A stretch of 64,000 nt of DNA from Pomphorhynchus laevis (lineage: Eukaryota; Acanthocephala; Palaeacanthocephala; Echinorhynchida; Pomphorhynchidae): NCBI GenBank assembly GCA_012934845.2, contig WNNJ02001646.1, forward strand, positions 34,076 to 98,075. Reading direction: 5' to 3'. The notes beneath the pieces were generated by a model. That model searched no databases. It had not been told where the DNA came from and saw nothing but the letters and a program-made list of their open reading frames with translations. Numbering within the stretch: the stretch's first letter is position 1; each line of letters begins with the position of its first letter. This document shows, piece by piece, positions 1-10,532 of this stretch. The position numbers were made by a program, and so were the translations under genes.

Positions 1-99
1 TGGAGTACTTTGGGTTTCTCGGGATTAGTCTTTTTCTCAAGACGTCTCCCAGAGCAAAGACTAAGGTTTCTCAAGCTCCTAATCTTTAGAGTACCAACC

Positions 100-205
100 A
101 TGGCCGGCCTTGACTGGACTCTTTGTGGTTGAGAGACCCCGATTGGCTCAGTCAGCGGGCGGCGCGCTGATGTGTCCGGGGGCTCAGATCCCTCTGGACC
201 TGAGG
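100..205 (+). repeat. tRNA-like, possibly SINE-derived, GC-rich fragment
   Basis: This stretch is much richer in G+C than its surroundings. It contains an A-box-like motif (TGGCTCAGTCAGCGG, about 144-158) and, some 25 bases further on, a B-box-like GGCTCAGATCCC (about 181-192), which is a tRNA-like spacing. No complete cloverleaf forms by eye. It could be the head of a tRNA-derived SINE or a tRNA pseudogene. It is not the same sequence as the SINE at 5508-5675. Confidence 0.3.
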
Positions 206-344
206 CTGTAAAGATAAGTTAAAAGAATTTGAAATGCACGTCTTGGACGGCTATTGTTTAAAGTTTTTTCTGAATGTTTTGTTTTTAAAAATTGTTTTTG
301 TTTATCGTTGATATAGTTATTAATAAAATCCTTATTAAAACCCT

Positions 345-950
345 TATGCACGTTGACAAATTCCGGTGACTGATTAAGGTACGTGTAAAGTCCATTACAT
401 GATCAAAGTAAGTGAATAAAAGCCTCACATTATTATGTACTTGAAAAAGGGCCTTTTCGTTACTAAAACACGGTGATAATGGCCGGTGCAAGGTTGTATT
501 AAATGAATAAAGTATGTGGATAAAGGCCGGCTCATGTTTTAAGTACGTGAATAAAGGTCAGTGCATGATTAGAGTACATTAATAAAGGCTTTGCGTGATT
601 AAAGTAGGGGATGAAGGCTGGTGCATGATTAAAGTATTGTATTAAGTCCGTTTCATAATTAAAGTACGCGGATAAAAGCCGGTGCATGATAAAAATATGT
701 GGATAAAGGTCGGTGCATGGTGATAAGTACGTGAATATATTCCGTTGCGTGATTAAATTACGTTGATAAAATCCGGTGTATGATTAAAGTAAATTGATTA
801 AGGCGGGTGAATGATTAAAGTACGTAGGTATAAGCCGCAGCATGATTAAAGTATGTAGATAAAGCATGTTCATGATTAAATTTCGTTCATAAAGGCCGTG
901 CATTATTTAAGTACGGGTATTAAGGCTGGTGCATGATTAATGTACCAGCC
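345..950. repeat. Degenerate ~31-bp minisatellite, left block
   Basis: About 20 diverged copies of a unit containing GCATGATTAAAGTACG followed by TGGATAAAGGCYGGT lie head to tail. Copies differ by substitutions and small indels. The same unit returns at 8135-9445, so the two blocks look like one array split by the LINEs between them. There is no coding capacity: short open frames here are repeat artefacts. Confidence 0.85.
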
Positions 951-1369
951 TTAATAAACTTTATTGGCTGCTTTCTTGGCTGCTTTCTTGGCAGTTTGAA
1001 CTTTCTTGGCTGCTTTCTTGTCAGTTTGAACTTTCTTGGCTGCTTAATAAACTACTTACAATTTAAATTCTTGATTAAAGTTACACTTGTAATCAGACCG
1101 ATTGTCTATATTAAAATAAGTCTTGGTTATTGAAACTCTTACAAAATACAGTTCTATACAAGTTTGAAATTCTAAGCTGCTAACAAATAACTATTTACAC
1201 AAATTACAATCGATTACTACTATTACAACGTTTTCAACGATTACATCGATAACAACGATTACTTCAACGGAGTTAAAATGTCTTGGTTATTAAAATTCTT
1301 ACAATAAAATACATACAATAATTGTTCAATTATATTTGAACAATCAAAGACGAATCGAGAATCCTGATA

Positions 1370-2489
1370 ATGTGTGCCAAGAAGAAAAATGTATCAAGAG
1401 GTAGGCAAGCAAACTCAGGGGATACCGACAACAACAGGAAATTCGAGAGTGTACAAGTGGAATGTTCAACTAGCGATTGTCAAATTTGGACATCGGTAAC
1501 ACATATTTGTGATTTTGGTGATGATACCGGTGACGGGCCACCATTCTATTGCGGATTTTGTGCGGCGAAGCAAATCAATGTGTTGGTTGAACGTTTAAAC
1601 CAATTGGAAAAGGTATTGCAGTGTGACGGATTTGGTCAAGTTCCAAATGGATCTATCCCGGTAAACGCAGCTTCTACCGAATGCGTATCAGCTGAATGCA
1701 ACCTACACAAACGTGCTACCTTGGCTAACATCCCCAAATCACAGTCTGGTAGTAATAACAACCGGGTGGATAACGACGAACCGAACGTATCTGCTGTCCC
1801 CTCAGAAATGGCTCACAACTCGCAAATGCAAATATCGCGACGACGATCTTCAGTAATAACCGCACAACCTCAACATGAATCCATAAAATCCTCAATAATG
1901 ACGACAGGTAACATTCAACATGATGTAGGCATGACTAGGTCTGTACTTCTTAGAGGTGTTTCAAAAGCAAATGTGATTAACTCTCAAGACACTCCTTCAT
2001 AACCGTGAACAGTGTTTAATTATTGCAAACGTAAAGGAATCTGTCGCTATAAATAGCCAGGCACGATTAGACGACGACTTGGGACATCTACAATCCATTC
2101 TTTCGGTGGTATTGCATGAATGTCAAGACGAAGTTGTTAAGAGCATGAAGATAAAGGCCGCTTTTCGTCTCGGTAAGATAAGTAATGTGTTGAGACCCAG
2201 ACTGCTCAAAGTAGTGTTCAACTCCGCTGAAATTATTCACATAATCTTTAACGGCGCATATCGTTTGAAAGGGTCGAGTATACGTCTGCTACGCGATCTG
2301 AGCATAGCTGATCGATTACGTTTGAAAGAGGCTAAATCAGAGTTAGCATGTCGATTAGAGTTGGATGAAAAGAATTTGACAATACAAAATTTTCAAGTTG
2401 TGCGGAGGCGTCTACATATTCATTGGAAGGGACTGTCAGATGTGATCAATCCTGCAAGCCTTTTTACCACTGTGGCGCCCTCCGCCTAA
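1370..2489 (+). pseudogene. LINE-1 ORF1 protein (zinc-finger and RRM-like), one frameshift
   Basis: ORF1 proteins of CR1/L2-like LINEs bind element RNA in the cytoplasm. The ATG at 1370 opens a 210-codon frame with a PHD-like cysteine cluster (C-x4-C, a conserved W, then CGFC, residues about 30-67). The frame closes at 2002, while the homologous continuation (a 'QCLIIANVKES' stretch, then a 136-residue block with 'RLGK' and 'RDLSIADR') runs in another frame from about 1980 to 2489. The same two-part protein is uninterrupted in LINE-3 (40230-41555), so I read this as a single frameshift rather than two genes. A programmed shift cannot be excluded, but I see no obvious slippery site. Confidence 0.7.
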
Positions 2490-5386
2490 GACGTGAAATA
2501 TTCACTGTTTCACCTTGCCTCAATGTCGATCGGTGTATTCGTGAATTTCGAAAATCTCTTCGCGATTTTTCCTTCAAGTTGAGCACAAATAATGGTGGTT
2601 TAAAAATCATTTACTCGAATATTCGTAGTCTACTTAATAAGTTAGATGAAATAAAATGTCTCTTTCAAGATATCGTACCAGATGTAGGTATTTTCACAGA
2701 ATCTTGGCTTAGTTCGTCAATAGCAGACGTAGATATATTCATTGAGGGATACAGCATAAGTAGAAGTGATAGAACAGGGAAAATTGGAGGAGGTGTTATC
2801 GCGTATATCTCTAATAGGCTTCAATTCCGAGTAATTGAAACTCTTAGTGATGCTATTAACCATAATGAAGCATTGTGTATTTGGCTATATTGTCAACACC
2901 CAATAACGGTATTGACTGTGTATCGTTCTCCAAGATCAAACATAGATAGCATAGCTGCTTTAATGGAGAGAAGTAGTTATTGTGATAGATTTGTTGTACT
3001 CGGTGATTTCAACATGCCATCTGTGAATTGGGTTAATTACACTTCCAATGACTCGGATGTCGAGAGTTTGAAGCTACTTGGCTTAATAAACAGCTTGGCT
3101 CTTAAGCAACATGTCAGTCAGAGTACAAGATTTTCACAGGATTCACATTCACTTTTGGATTTATGCCTTACTGTACCGTATGACATTCTTGATAGATTAA
3201 GCTATCTGAACCCAATAGGTCATTCAGATCATGTGGTCATTTCGATTGGTCTGAGCGATGTCTACTCACATGGCGTAAATCCGACGTCGTCTGTAAACCC
3301 ATTCAGAACTGACTTTGCTCTAGTAAATAAATATCTCGTTGGGGTAAAGTGGTTGGATGCTTTTGATGTTGGCGTCGAATATTCATGGCAGTTTTTCAGG
3401 GATACTCTGTACCACCTCCTTAATCGTTTCTCACCTCTTCAGAGTAAACACTGTTTGACATCGATCTCACCGCCTTGGTTTAATAGCGACATAAAACATG
3501 CTTTAAAGATGAGACGTAAGGCCTTTAATAACTATCGTAAAGACAGAGCTAATTTCAGCACTTATAAGAAATGGCGAAACCTCGTTACGTCCATGAAGCG
3601 AACTGGTAGGCGATCTTTCGAAAATCAGCTAAGTATAAACTGTCACCGTGATCCCCGCTCTTTCTTTAGGTATGTGACTGCTAAGCATACGCGCTGTAAA
3701 CCTATAAATTGTATTCAACGTGACGATGGGAAATTCATAACTGATTCTTTGCAGATATCAAATATGTTTAGAAATCATTTCCATTCTTTGAATCTTGGCC
3801 ATAAGGATGTGACAATGAGTGATCCGTGTACATTTGAATCGCCCGGAGATGACACCAGCGACCTCTTCCGATGTGATGATGTTCTCCAAGAGCTTCGGAA
3901 ACTTAAATGCAAAGCAGGTGCGGGTCCAGATGGCTTACCGCCAGTATATCTGCGCAACATCGCTGACATAATATGTCATCCGCTTTACAATATTTTCTCT
4001 GCGTCTGTTGCTTTTGGCGTTGTTCCTTCTGATTGGCAGAATTCCATCATCTGTCCTATTTATAAGAAAGGGGATAGTTCGTCCATTGACAATTATAGGC
4101 CTATTAGTCTCACTTGCGTGTGTTGTCGTGTGCTAGAAAGATTGATTAAGCGACGAATAATAGAATTTCTAAATAGATTTCAAATTTTGAACCCAGCACA
4201 GCATGGATTCCGAAAAGGTTATTCCACGACTACTAATATTGTACATGTACGTGAAAATTGGTATCACTATTATGATCAAGGCATACCAGTTGATGTCATT
4301 TTCTTTGATTTCTCAAAAGCGTATGACTCAGTTAATCACACGCGTCTTATTGAGAAGTTGGAGCACATTCATCTTGATAAGAGGATCATAAACTGGATTC
4401 GTGTATTCCTTTCCAACCGACAAAGTGTCGTACGAGTAAATAAGTCGCTGTCGAGTCCATTTCCAGTGTTGTTAGGTGTTCCACAGGGAAGTGTATTGGG
4501 TCCCATCTTATTCAGTCTTTATATCAACGATTTGATACCAAATATCAGTTCATTCAGTTTATTATATGCAGATGATCTTAAAGTTTGGCGACCTATTATT
4601 TCCGATCTTGACAAACAGCATTTACAAAGCGACGTCGACGTTATATCCAATTGGTCTATACGAAATCACTTGAGGATCAATTCCGCTAAATGTACATGTA
4701 TGCGTATATCACGAAGATCATGTGATCATCTTGGAGGTGAGTACCAGTTTGGTTCAATTAGTATCGAAAGAACCAACTCATATAAAGATTTGGGAGATTG
4801 GGTTTGTGCTGACTTATCCACTCGAAAGCATTCAGACTACGTGTGTTGCATCACAAAACGCTTAATAGGACATACTCGTCGAGCTCTGATAGGCATAGAT
4901 CCGTTATGTTACCATACCTTAGCAAATGCGTTTTTCTTGAGCCATATCTTATACGCATCGCCAGCTTGTTATCCCGAAACTACTTATGAGCGTCGTGCAT
5001 TAGAGAAAGTGTTCAGATCAACAACTAAATTAGTCTCAGGGCTGCATATTTATGGCTACGGGAAACGCCTCCAGATATTAAATATGCCTTGTCTGCGATA
5101 TATCCGTGACAAGCGAGATCTCTCTCTTGTTTGGAAAATTCTGCATACTAAAGATCATCCACTGTCACATCTACTGCAACTGAGAGGTCAACCTTCTCTT
5201 CGCGGACACCCCCTGATGCTGAAAACACAAAGGTACATGCATGCAGTTTCCTGCTTTGCCAAACGAGTCGTACGATCTTGGAATTCGCTTCAGAGTGCGA
5301 CCGTTTTGTCGTCTACTGCTTCAAGTTTTTGCGCCCTACTGGATGATGACCCTTCCTTCTCAAGACAACGGTGGGATTTTCAGTAG
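2423..5386 (+). CDS. LINE-1 ORF2: AP-endonuclease plus reverse transcriptase
   Basis: The protein nicks target DNA and primes reverse transcription of the element RNA (target-primed reverse transcription, nucleus). The endonuclease half shows 'YSNIRSLLNK' (about residue 64), 'FTESWL', 'VLGDFNMPS' (about 192) and 'GHSDHVV' (about 266). The RT half shows 'GPDGLP', 'NYRPISL', 'QHGFRKGYST', 'FFDFSKAYDSVNH' (about 627), 'GVPQGSVLGPILFS' and catalytic 'YADD' (about 715). The frame opens at a TTG that overlaps the end of ORF1. The related LINE-3 and LINE-4 have ATG at this position, so the native start may be mutated here. The C-terminal thumb region is intact to the stop at 5386. Confidence 0.88.
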   Translation: MEGTVRCDQSCKPFYHCGALRLRREIFTVSPCLNVDRCIREFRKSLRDFSFKLSTNNGGLKIIYSNIRSLLNKLDEIKCLFQDIVPDVGIFTESWLSSSIADVDIFIEGYSISRSDRTGKIGGGVIAYISNRLQFRVIETLSDAINHNEALCIWLYCQHPITVLTVYRSPRSNIDSIAALMERSSYCDRFVVLGDFNMPSVNWVNYTSNDSDVESLKLLGLINSLALKQHVSQSTRFSQDSHSLLDLCLTVPYDILDRLSYLNPIGHSDHVVISIGLSDVYSHGVNPTSSVNPFRTDFALVNKYLVGVKWLDAFDVGVEYSWQFFRDTLYHLLNRFSPLQSKHCLTSISPPWFNSDIKHALKMRRKAFNNYRKDRANFSTYKKWRNLVTSMKRTGRRSFENQLSINCHRDPRSFFRYVTAKHTRCKPINCIQRDDGKFITDSLQISNMFRNHFHSLNLGHKDVTMSDPCTFESPGDDTSDLFRCDDVLQELRKLKCKAGAGPDGLPPVYLRNIADIICHPLYNIFSASVAFGVVPSDWQNSIICPIYKKGDSSSIDNYRPISLTCVCCRVLERLIKRRIIEFLNRFQILNPAQHGFRKGYSTTTNIVHVRENWYHYYDQGIPVDVIFFDFSKAYDSVNHTRLIEKLEHIHLDKRIINWIRVFLSNRQSVVRVNKSLSSPFPVLLGVPQGSVLGPILFSLYINDLIPNISSFSLLYADDLKVWRPIISDLDKQHLQSDVDVISNWSIRNHLRINSAKCTCMRISRRSCDHLGGEYQFGSISIERTNSYKDLGDWVCADLSTRKHSDYVCCITKRLIGHTRRALIGIDPLCYHTLANAFFLSHILYASPACYPETTYERRALEKVFRSTTKLVSGLHIYGYGKRLQILNMPCLRYIRDKRDLSLVWKILHTKDHPLSHLLQLRGQPSLRGHPLMLKTQRYMHAVSCFAKRVVRSWNSLQSATVLSSTASSFCALLDDDPSFSRQRWDFQ

Positions 5387-5507
5387 TTTATCTGATGGAG
5401 GGACAAAACGACTCTTATTCTTTTTATTCTTTTTATTTTGTGAAGCAACTTGTAAAGAGCCTCGGCTCAATTCGTTGTCAATTAATAATAATAATAATAA
5501 TAATGAA

Positions 5508-5675
5508 GAGTGGTCCCGCTTCATCATCGGGTGCCCCAACGTCTTTCGACAACGCGATCTTGTGGCTTTGACGTGTGCTTACAGAGAAGTCAATAGAGAG
5601 TGCATGCTCGAGGTTTGAACCCCGTACATAGAGTTTGCAATGCACACGCCTCCACCATTCGGCCACGCGGGGCTC
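5508..5675 (-). repeat. tRNA-derived SINE, copy 1
   Basis: Read on the minus strand, the element starts with a tRNA-like head: GCCCCGCGTGGCCGAATGG contains a good A box, and GGGGTTCAAACCTC, about 33 bases on, a good B box. A roughly 95-bp unrelated body follows, ending in an (ATT)n tail at about 5481-5507. A second copy with the same head and body occurs at 32992-33157, which shows this is a repeat family and not a lone tRNA. The anticodon stem is not paired, so it is not a working tRNA. RNA polymerase III transcription is inferred from the boxes. Confidence 0.75.
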
Positions 5676-5684
5676 TAATAATAA

Positions 5685-8000
5685 TAATACAGAGTTTTAT
5701 TTCCCGTTCCGCCTTTCGGCTGGGCAAATAATTACAAAATAGGAAATTAGTCAGAATCAACAAAATTTGAAGTATACATATTGTCTTCTTAATGCGTCGT
5801 TTTTTGATCAATGACGAAGATCATTAATCTCTTGAAGTGACATAAGGCTGAGTTGAGGGCAGGCTAGAGCATGGAGCAATGCATCACAGGAAGAAGCACA
5901 GAAGCGGCATATACAAGAAGAATCACGGCGATGACAAGCGAGAAGTCGGCGACAGTAGTTATCATGAAAACCATGAATAGATAACCTCCATATCAATGGG
6001 CGTTTCACATTTAACGGTGATCTCCAACTGTTTTGCAGGTACACAGGAGAATTGGCTAAATCATGATCCACGTTTAAGAATTTAGTCTCAAGAGCTACCA
6101 AATGTTGGAGATAACTAGACGTTTGAACACATCTAAGACTACTACATAATCGGACACTAAGCGGCTTTATTTTTGCCAAGTATGTGATCGCTGTCGTACT
6201 ACATTTATTGGATACTCCAACTATATGTTTCAAAAATCGGGCCTGACACCTATCAATCTGTCTAAAATTTAACTCAGTGAGGTCCTCCCAGAATGTTGCC
6301 AACCCATACTGAATAATTGGTAGGAGCATTAACTCGAAATATCTCAACGCTCCTTCAAACGACAGCTTCCTTAGTTGAGGATATGAAGCCGTTTTAATTG
6401 CAATCTTAGAAGATTTAGCCTCAAGGTGCGCGGTAAAAGACCATCTAGACGTTAATAGAACGCCAAGATACTTATAATTAGTACAGAACTCTAGTGTCTG
6501 AGACTTTATAAAAAGCGAGTCATGCTTGGATAAACGACCACCACCGCGGAACTTCACTACCTTTGATTTTGAAATGTTGATGTCTAGTTCATTCCGACTA
6601 CAAAATACAGTCAAGCCATCGAGTGCCTTTTGAGCCGTGCCTAGGTTTCTTGTCAGGATCACAAGATCGTCAGCATATAGCGCCAACTCAACTTCGTTTG
6701 CAAAAGACCGTATAACCGGTGGTAAATCAATAACGAAGATTGAAAATAATAGAGGACTGATTGGGTCCCCCTGCAATACGCCATGATTAACTGTGAAGAA
6801 GTCAGAGTATGCTAAATCATCGAATACCTTGACACGGTTAGGTAATAGAATCTGATATAGTAGGCGAAGAAAGCGCCCACGAAGATTACAATTATTATGC
6901 AGCTTAGAAAGTAGGATATTTCGATTGACTGAGTCAAATGCTCTACGAAAATCAATAAAGATGGCATATAATGAATTTTTATTAGAAATACAGTTGACTA
7001 CAGAAGAACGCACTAGACTGATAGCATCACAAGTCGAGCGACCTTGCCGAAATCCAAATTGTTCTTCAGGCAATAACGAAGAACAGTGCTTAGCTAGTCG
7101 AGAAGTTAATACAAACGACAATAATTTATAAACGTGGTTTAAAAGGAAAATTCCGCGATAAGAGTCTGGAGATTCCAAAGGACCGGTGCCCTTATATAGA
7201 ACTTTCACTATCCCCTCTTTCCAAGAGAATGGCAAACAGGATCCATAGAGTAGAGAATTGAACATAAAGGTCCAATAGCTGCCAAATATGTGGAATGTAG
7301 CTCGGAGTTGCTCCACGCAGAGATTATCCGGACCACTAGCTTTCTTCACATGCATCCGCGCAAGGCATCCTTCAATTTCATCAATGGAAAAGGGTGTATC
7401 AATCAAACCAGAGGAACCGTCAAAATCAAAATTATTAGCTGGCAATGACAACGATAGATCATCGAGATGGAGGAAAGAGCGAAAGTGATCAACCCACTTG
7501 GAAAGCGGAACTAAAGACATGATTTTATTATGATGTTTAGAATGGACTTTCCATGGAAAGCTCTCTGCCAAACTTAATCGATGACACTCTTCTGCGTACA
7601 AACGATCTCGGTGAAAAGTCTGCAACATTTTGGTATAAACCCGTCGAAGGACAATATAAGCCTCCTTTGTAGAATGCCCACTACTACAATCGCGAGACAT
7701 TCTAAGCAGTGTTCGCTGCATTTCTTGCAGGATAGGCCACTTGCGATAATTAAAAGGACGACTCGTGAAGCGCCGACTGGAAGACGAACCACAACTCTGA
7801 ACTATTGCCGCAGTCAAAAGATCAGCACTCGCATGATGTTGACCAGTTGACATAAGAGAATAAGCTTTAAGAACCACTTGGATATTTAAAGACTCGGGAT
7901 TCACAATACGAGAGTGACACAATCTAGTTGGAGATTCTAATATCTGAGAATGAAAATTGACTATACAGTTTACCGGCTTATGCTTGCGTATCAAAGACCA
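5685..8000 (-). mobile_element. LINE-2: 5'-truncated non-LTR retrotransposon
   Basis: A minus-strand LINE fragment. The 3' UTR (5807 down to 5685) ends in a polyadenylation-like AATAAA followed by an (ATT)n tail that abuts the SINE. The RT frame is open; the endonuclease and ORF1 are missing. Its 5' edge runs into short direct and inverted repeats at 7981-8130. It belongs to a different family from LINE-1, 3 and 4, because the RT uses 'GVLQGDPISP' rather than 'GVPQGSVLGP'. Confidence 0.8.
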
Positions 8001-8075
8001 TTCAGAGGCAAGCATGGTATTCTTGCAAGAATACCTCTGAATGGTCTTCAAGAAAGACCATTCAGAGGCAAGCAT
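5808..8075 (-). CDS. LINE-2 reverse transcriptase, 755-codon open frame, 5'-truncated
   Basis: RT motifs in order: 'ASGPDNLCVEQL' (about residue 250), 'YRGIFLLNHVYKLLS', 'EQFGFRQGRST' (about 348), 'IFIDFRRAFDSVNR' (about 380), 'GVLQGDPISPLLFS' (about 430), catalytic 'YADD' (about 466) and 'KYLGVLLT' (about 535). A C-terminal CCHC-like knuckle 'CRFCASS..ALLHALAC' lies close to the stop. The first ~50 residues derive from the repeat block at 7981-8130 and are probably not native protein. No endonuclease is present, so the copy cannot transpose alone. The clade is uncertain (R1/I/LOA-type versus others). Confidence 0.8.
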   Translation of the reverse strand: MLASEWSFLKTIQRYSCKNTMLASEWSLIRKHKPVNCIVNFHSQILESPTRLCHSRIVNPESLNIQVVLKAYSLMSTGQHHASADLLTAAIVQSCGSSSSRRFTSRPFNYRKWPILQEMQRTLLRMSRDCSSGHSTKEAYIVLRRVYTKMLQTFHRDRLYAEECHRLSLAESFPWKVHSKHHNKIMSLVPLSKWVDHFRSFLHLDDLSLSLPANNFDFDGSSGLIDTPFSIDEIEGCLARMHVKKASGPDNLCVEQLRATFHIFGSYWTFMFNSLLYGSCLPFSWKEGIVKVLYKGTGPLESPDSYRGIFLLNHVYKLLSFVLTSRLAKHCSSLLPEEQFGFRQGRSTCDAISLVRSSVVNCISNKNSLYAIFIDFRRAFDSVNRNILLSKLHNNCNLRGRFLRLLYQILLPNRVKVFDDLAYSDFFTVNHGVLQGDPISPLLFSIFVIDLPPVIRSFANEVELALYADDLVILTRNLGTAQKALDGLTVFCSRNELDINISKSKVVKFRGGGRLSKHDSLFIKSQTLEFCTNYKYLGVLLTSRWSFTAHLEAKSSKIAIKTASYPQLRKLSFEGALRYFELMLLPIIQYGLATFWEDLTELNFRQIDRCQARFLKHIVGVSNKCSTTAITYLAKIKPLSVRLCSSLRCVQTSSYLQHLVALETKFLNVDHDLANSPVYLQNSWRSPLNVKRPLIWRLSIHGFHDNYCRRLLACHRRDSSCICRFCASSCDALLHALACPQLSLMSLQEINDLRH

Positions 8076-8130
8076 GGTATTCTTGCTTATGCTTACGTAT
8101 CAAAGACCATTCAGAGGCAAGCATGGTAAT
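7981..8130. repeat. Three direct and one inverted copy of a ~25-bp unit
   Basis: The unit CAAAGACCATTCAGAGGCAA (continuing to AGCATGGTA) occurs on the plus strand at about 7992, 8053 and 8101. An inverted partial copy lies at about 8027-8048, so part of the block can fold into a hairpin. It marks the junction between LINE-2 and the minisatellite. It is probably a by-product of 5' truncation and template switching during insertion. Confidence 0.75.
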
Positions 8131-8134
8131 AATG

Positions 8135-9445
8135 TACGCGGCTAAAGGCTAGTTCACGATAAAAGTATGTTGATAAAAGCCGGTGCAATATTACGGTACG
8201 TTGATAAAAGCCAGCTCATAATATAGAATGTAGTTGAAGTCTGGTGCATGATTAAATTACGGGGATTAAGGCTGGTGCATGATTAAAGTACGGGAATAAA
8301 GGCTGGTGCATGATTAAAATACTTGAATAAATGCTGGTGCATGATAAAAGTATGTTGATAAAAGCTAGTGCATGATTACAGTACGTGGATTAATAACGTG
8401 CATGATTGATGTACTTAGATATAGGTCGGTTTACTATTAAAGTACTTGATAAAGGCTGGTGCATGATTTTAGTACGTGGATAAAGGCTGGTACGTGATTA
8501 AAGAAAGTGGATAAAAACCTGATTATGATTAAAGTACGTGGATAAATAACGTGCATGATAGATGTACTTGGATATAGGTCGGTTCATTATTAAAGTAAGT
8601 GATAAAGGCTGCTACACGATGTTAGTATGTGGATAAAGATCGGTACTTTATCGAAATAAGTGCATATAAGTTTGGACATGTTTAAGTACGCGGATAATGG
8701 CCGGTGGATTATTAAAGTACTTGAATTAAATCTGATGCATTATTAAAGCACGTGGATAAGAGCCTGTACATTATTTAGTACGTCGATAAACGTGGGGGAA
8801 TTATTAAAGTACGTGTATAAAGTTGGTGATGTGCATGATTTAAATGTTGGTTTATGACCGTTGCATGATTTAAGTCCGTGGATAATGACGGCACATGATT
8901 AAAATACGTTGATAAAGGTCGTTGCATTCTTAAAGTACGTGCATAAATGCGGTGCATTTTTATGTACGTTGATAAAGGTTGGTATATTATTAAAGTACAA
9001 TGATAAAGGTTGTTGCAGTGTTTAAGTACGTGGTTAAAGACCGGTGTATGATCAAAGTACCTTTATATAAGCTGGTACATGATTTAAGTACGTAGATAAA
9101 GGCTAATGCATTATTAAAGTACGTTGATAAAGGTGCTGTATGATTAAAGTACGTGGATAAAGGCTGGTGCATGATTAAAGTACGTGGATAAAGGCCAGTG
9201 GATTATTAAAGTACGTAGATAAATGACGTGAATGATAAAAGTTCGTGGATAAATGCTGGTGCATGATTAAAGTACGTGGATAAAGGCTGGTGGATTATTA
9301 AAGTACGTAGATAAATGACTTGGATAAAGGCTGGTACATTATTAAAGTACGTGGATAAATTCTGGTCGTGGATAATGGTCGGTGCATGATTAAAGTACGT
9401 AGTATAAAAGATGGTGCATGATTAAAGTTCTTTTGTAAAGGCTGG
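8135..9445. repeat. Degenerate ~31-bp minisatellite, right block
   Basis: Roughly 40 copies of the same unit as at 345-950. The best conserved copies are at about 9140-9300, where TGCATGATTAAAGTACGTGG recurs almost unchanged. Some copies vary in the spacer (GGATTATTAAAG instead of GCATGATTAAAG). There are no genes here. Confidence 0.85.
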
Positions 9446-9479
9446 AATCTTCCTGTAGCTATAGATCTGCTATGTTTAA

Positions 9480-9990
9480 CAATTCATTCAAGTATAAAAT
9501 AGAATTTCAAGATGAATTAATTATGGAATCGCCAATTCAGCAATATCTACACACCCTCGTCTTGTGAAACGTTGACAGAGGAACTGAGCAAACATATAGA
9601 TTCTCTATTAAAACCATTGTCAAAACATGTACCTTCTCATTTACTTAGTCCATTCCAGTTTCTTAAACATATTGAACCAGTACAACGAATGACTGATGGC
9701 ATCCATATATTCGCAACTATTGACGTATCGTTGCTTTATACATCAATTTCACACACATATGGTATATAAGCATTGATCACGATGATGTGGAGTGCCTGTT
9801 TTGAAATGAAGACTTATAAATTAACTTTATAAAAGAAACAACGATGGTCGTGTTTAAAAGCAGTATCTTTGAATTTGACGGTTTACTGTACAAACAGGTT
9901 AAGGGCACAGCGATGGGAACCACTGGCTCAGTTCTATGCGATAATATATGTAATGTTGTACTTATTTAAACGAATCAAGGCAAATACTCT
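9480..9990 (+). pseudogene. Penelope-like element reverse transcriptase remnant
   Basis: Translations show 'IDSLLKPLSKHVPS' and 'IFATIDVSLLYTSI' (9572-9769). After frameshifts comes a frame with 'YKQVKGTAMGT' at about 9888-9920. Aspartate in a 'DVSSLYTNI'-type motif followed by 'GTAMGT' is the signature of Penelope-like RTs, not of LINE or LTR RTs. At least two frame changes and the lack of flanking domains make it a dead fragment. It lies just upstream of host gene A. Confidence 0.7.
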
Positions 9991-10136
9991 TATTTATTTT
10001 ATAAAGGGTTCGATATTTCTCCTTTCTTCATTAGAGCAAAATCAGTTCACTGATTTTGCTATACTGAAGAAGGGAGACATCCAGAAAGCTTTATAAAATA
10101 AATAAGATTATTTGCCTTGATTCGTTTAAATAAATA
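9958..10136. repeat. Inverted repeat with 26-bp arms
   Basis: CTTATTTAAACGAATCAAGG (running on to CAAATA, about 9960-9985) recurs inverted at about 10109-10134, with about 120 bp between the arms. A smaller palindrome AATCAGTTCACTGATT lies inside. It is attached to the Penelope-like fragment and ends some 30 bp before the start codon of host gene A. Confidence 0.7.
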
Positions 10137-10167
10137 CAGCATTATCTATCTATTAGTATCGTCATCG

Positions 10168-10532
10168 ATGGACGATCCAAATCTGTACCGGTTTAAATAT
10201 GACCAAATCCTTTATAAGTCAGTAAGTCGAAGCAAATCTTGATAATAAAATGTATCTTTATTACTAATTTCGTCATTATCTGTACTTTATGCATTTTTTC
10301 AGATGGATCTGATAACTGTTGGTGATCTATGTAAAAGTGTTTCTGCACTAGAAAATATGTATGACGTAAATTCAATTCGTCATAAATTTGGATTCACAAT
10401 TTCGCATACAGATGTTCTAGCTAAGTTGAATTTTAACTCTATCTTAAATGACGATGAACTTAAAATGCTGGTAGAGGTTAACAAAGCGGAACAATCAATT
10501 ATACAGCAGGCTAGTGGCTCCATGCCACCATG
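10168..10532 (+). CDS. Gene A exons 1-2 (N-terminus)
   Basis: An ATG at 10168 starts 18 codons ('MDDPNLYRFKYDQILYKS') ending at a perfect GTAAGT donor. An 81-bp intron with a TTTTTTCAG acceptor follows, then 76 codons to a GTATGT donor at 10533 that splits a TGG codon. This start is preferred over the ATG at 10303 because exon 1 joins in phase 0 and its donor is ideal. The segment is helical-looking and acidic, with no known motif. Confidence 0.6.

Larger units (their letters stand above)
950..5490 (+). mobile_element. LINE-1: CR1/Jockey-like non-LTR retrotransposon, frameshifted
   Basis: The element has a 5' leader with short tandem repeats (953-1050, units containing GGCTGCTTTCTTG), two copies of a motif TCTTGGTTATTRAAA (about 1121 and 1281), an ORF1, an overlapping ORF2 with endonuclease and reverse transcriptase, and a 3' tail ending in (TAA)n at about 5481-5504. 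It sits inside the minisatellite. ORF1 carries one frameshift; ORF2 is open over almost 1,000 codons, so decay is recent. Clade is inferred from the APE endonuclease and RT motifs. Confidence 0.85.

Noticed and set aside
933-1133. Leucine/phenylalanine-rich 66-residue protein
   Set aside because: It is a translation of the LINE-1 leader repeats.
5600-5675. Functional tRNA gene on the minus strand
   Set aside because: The pol III boxes are good, but the anticodon stem does not pair and an identical body follows in a second copy, so it is a SINE head.
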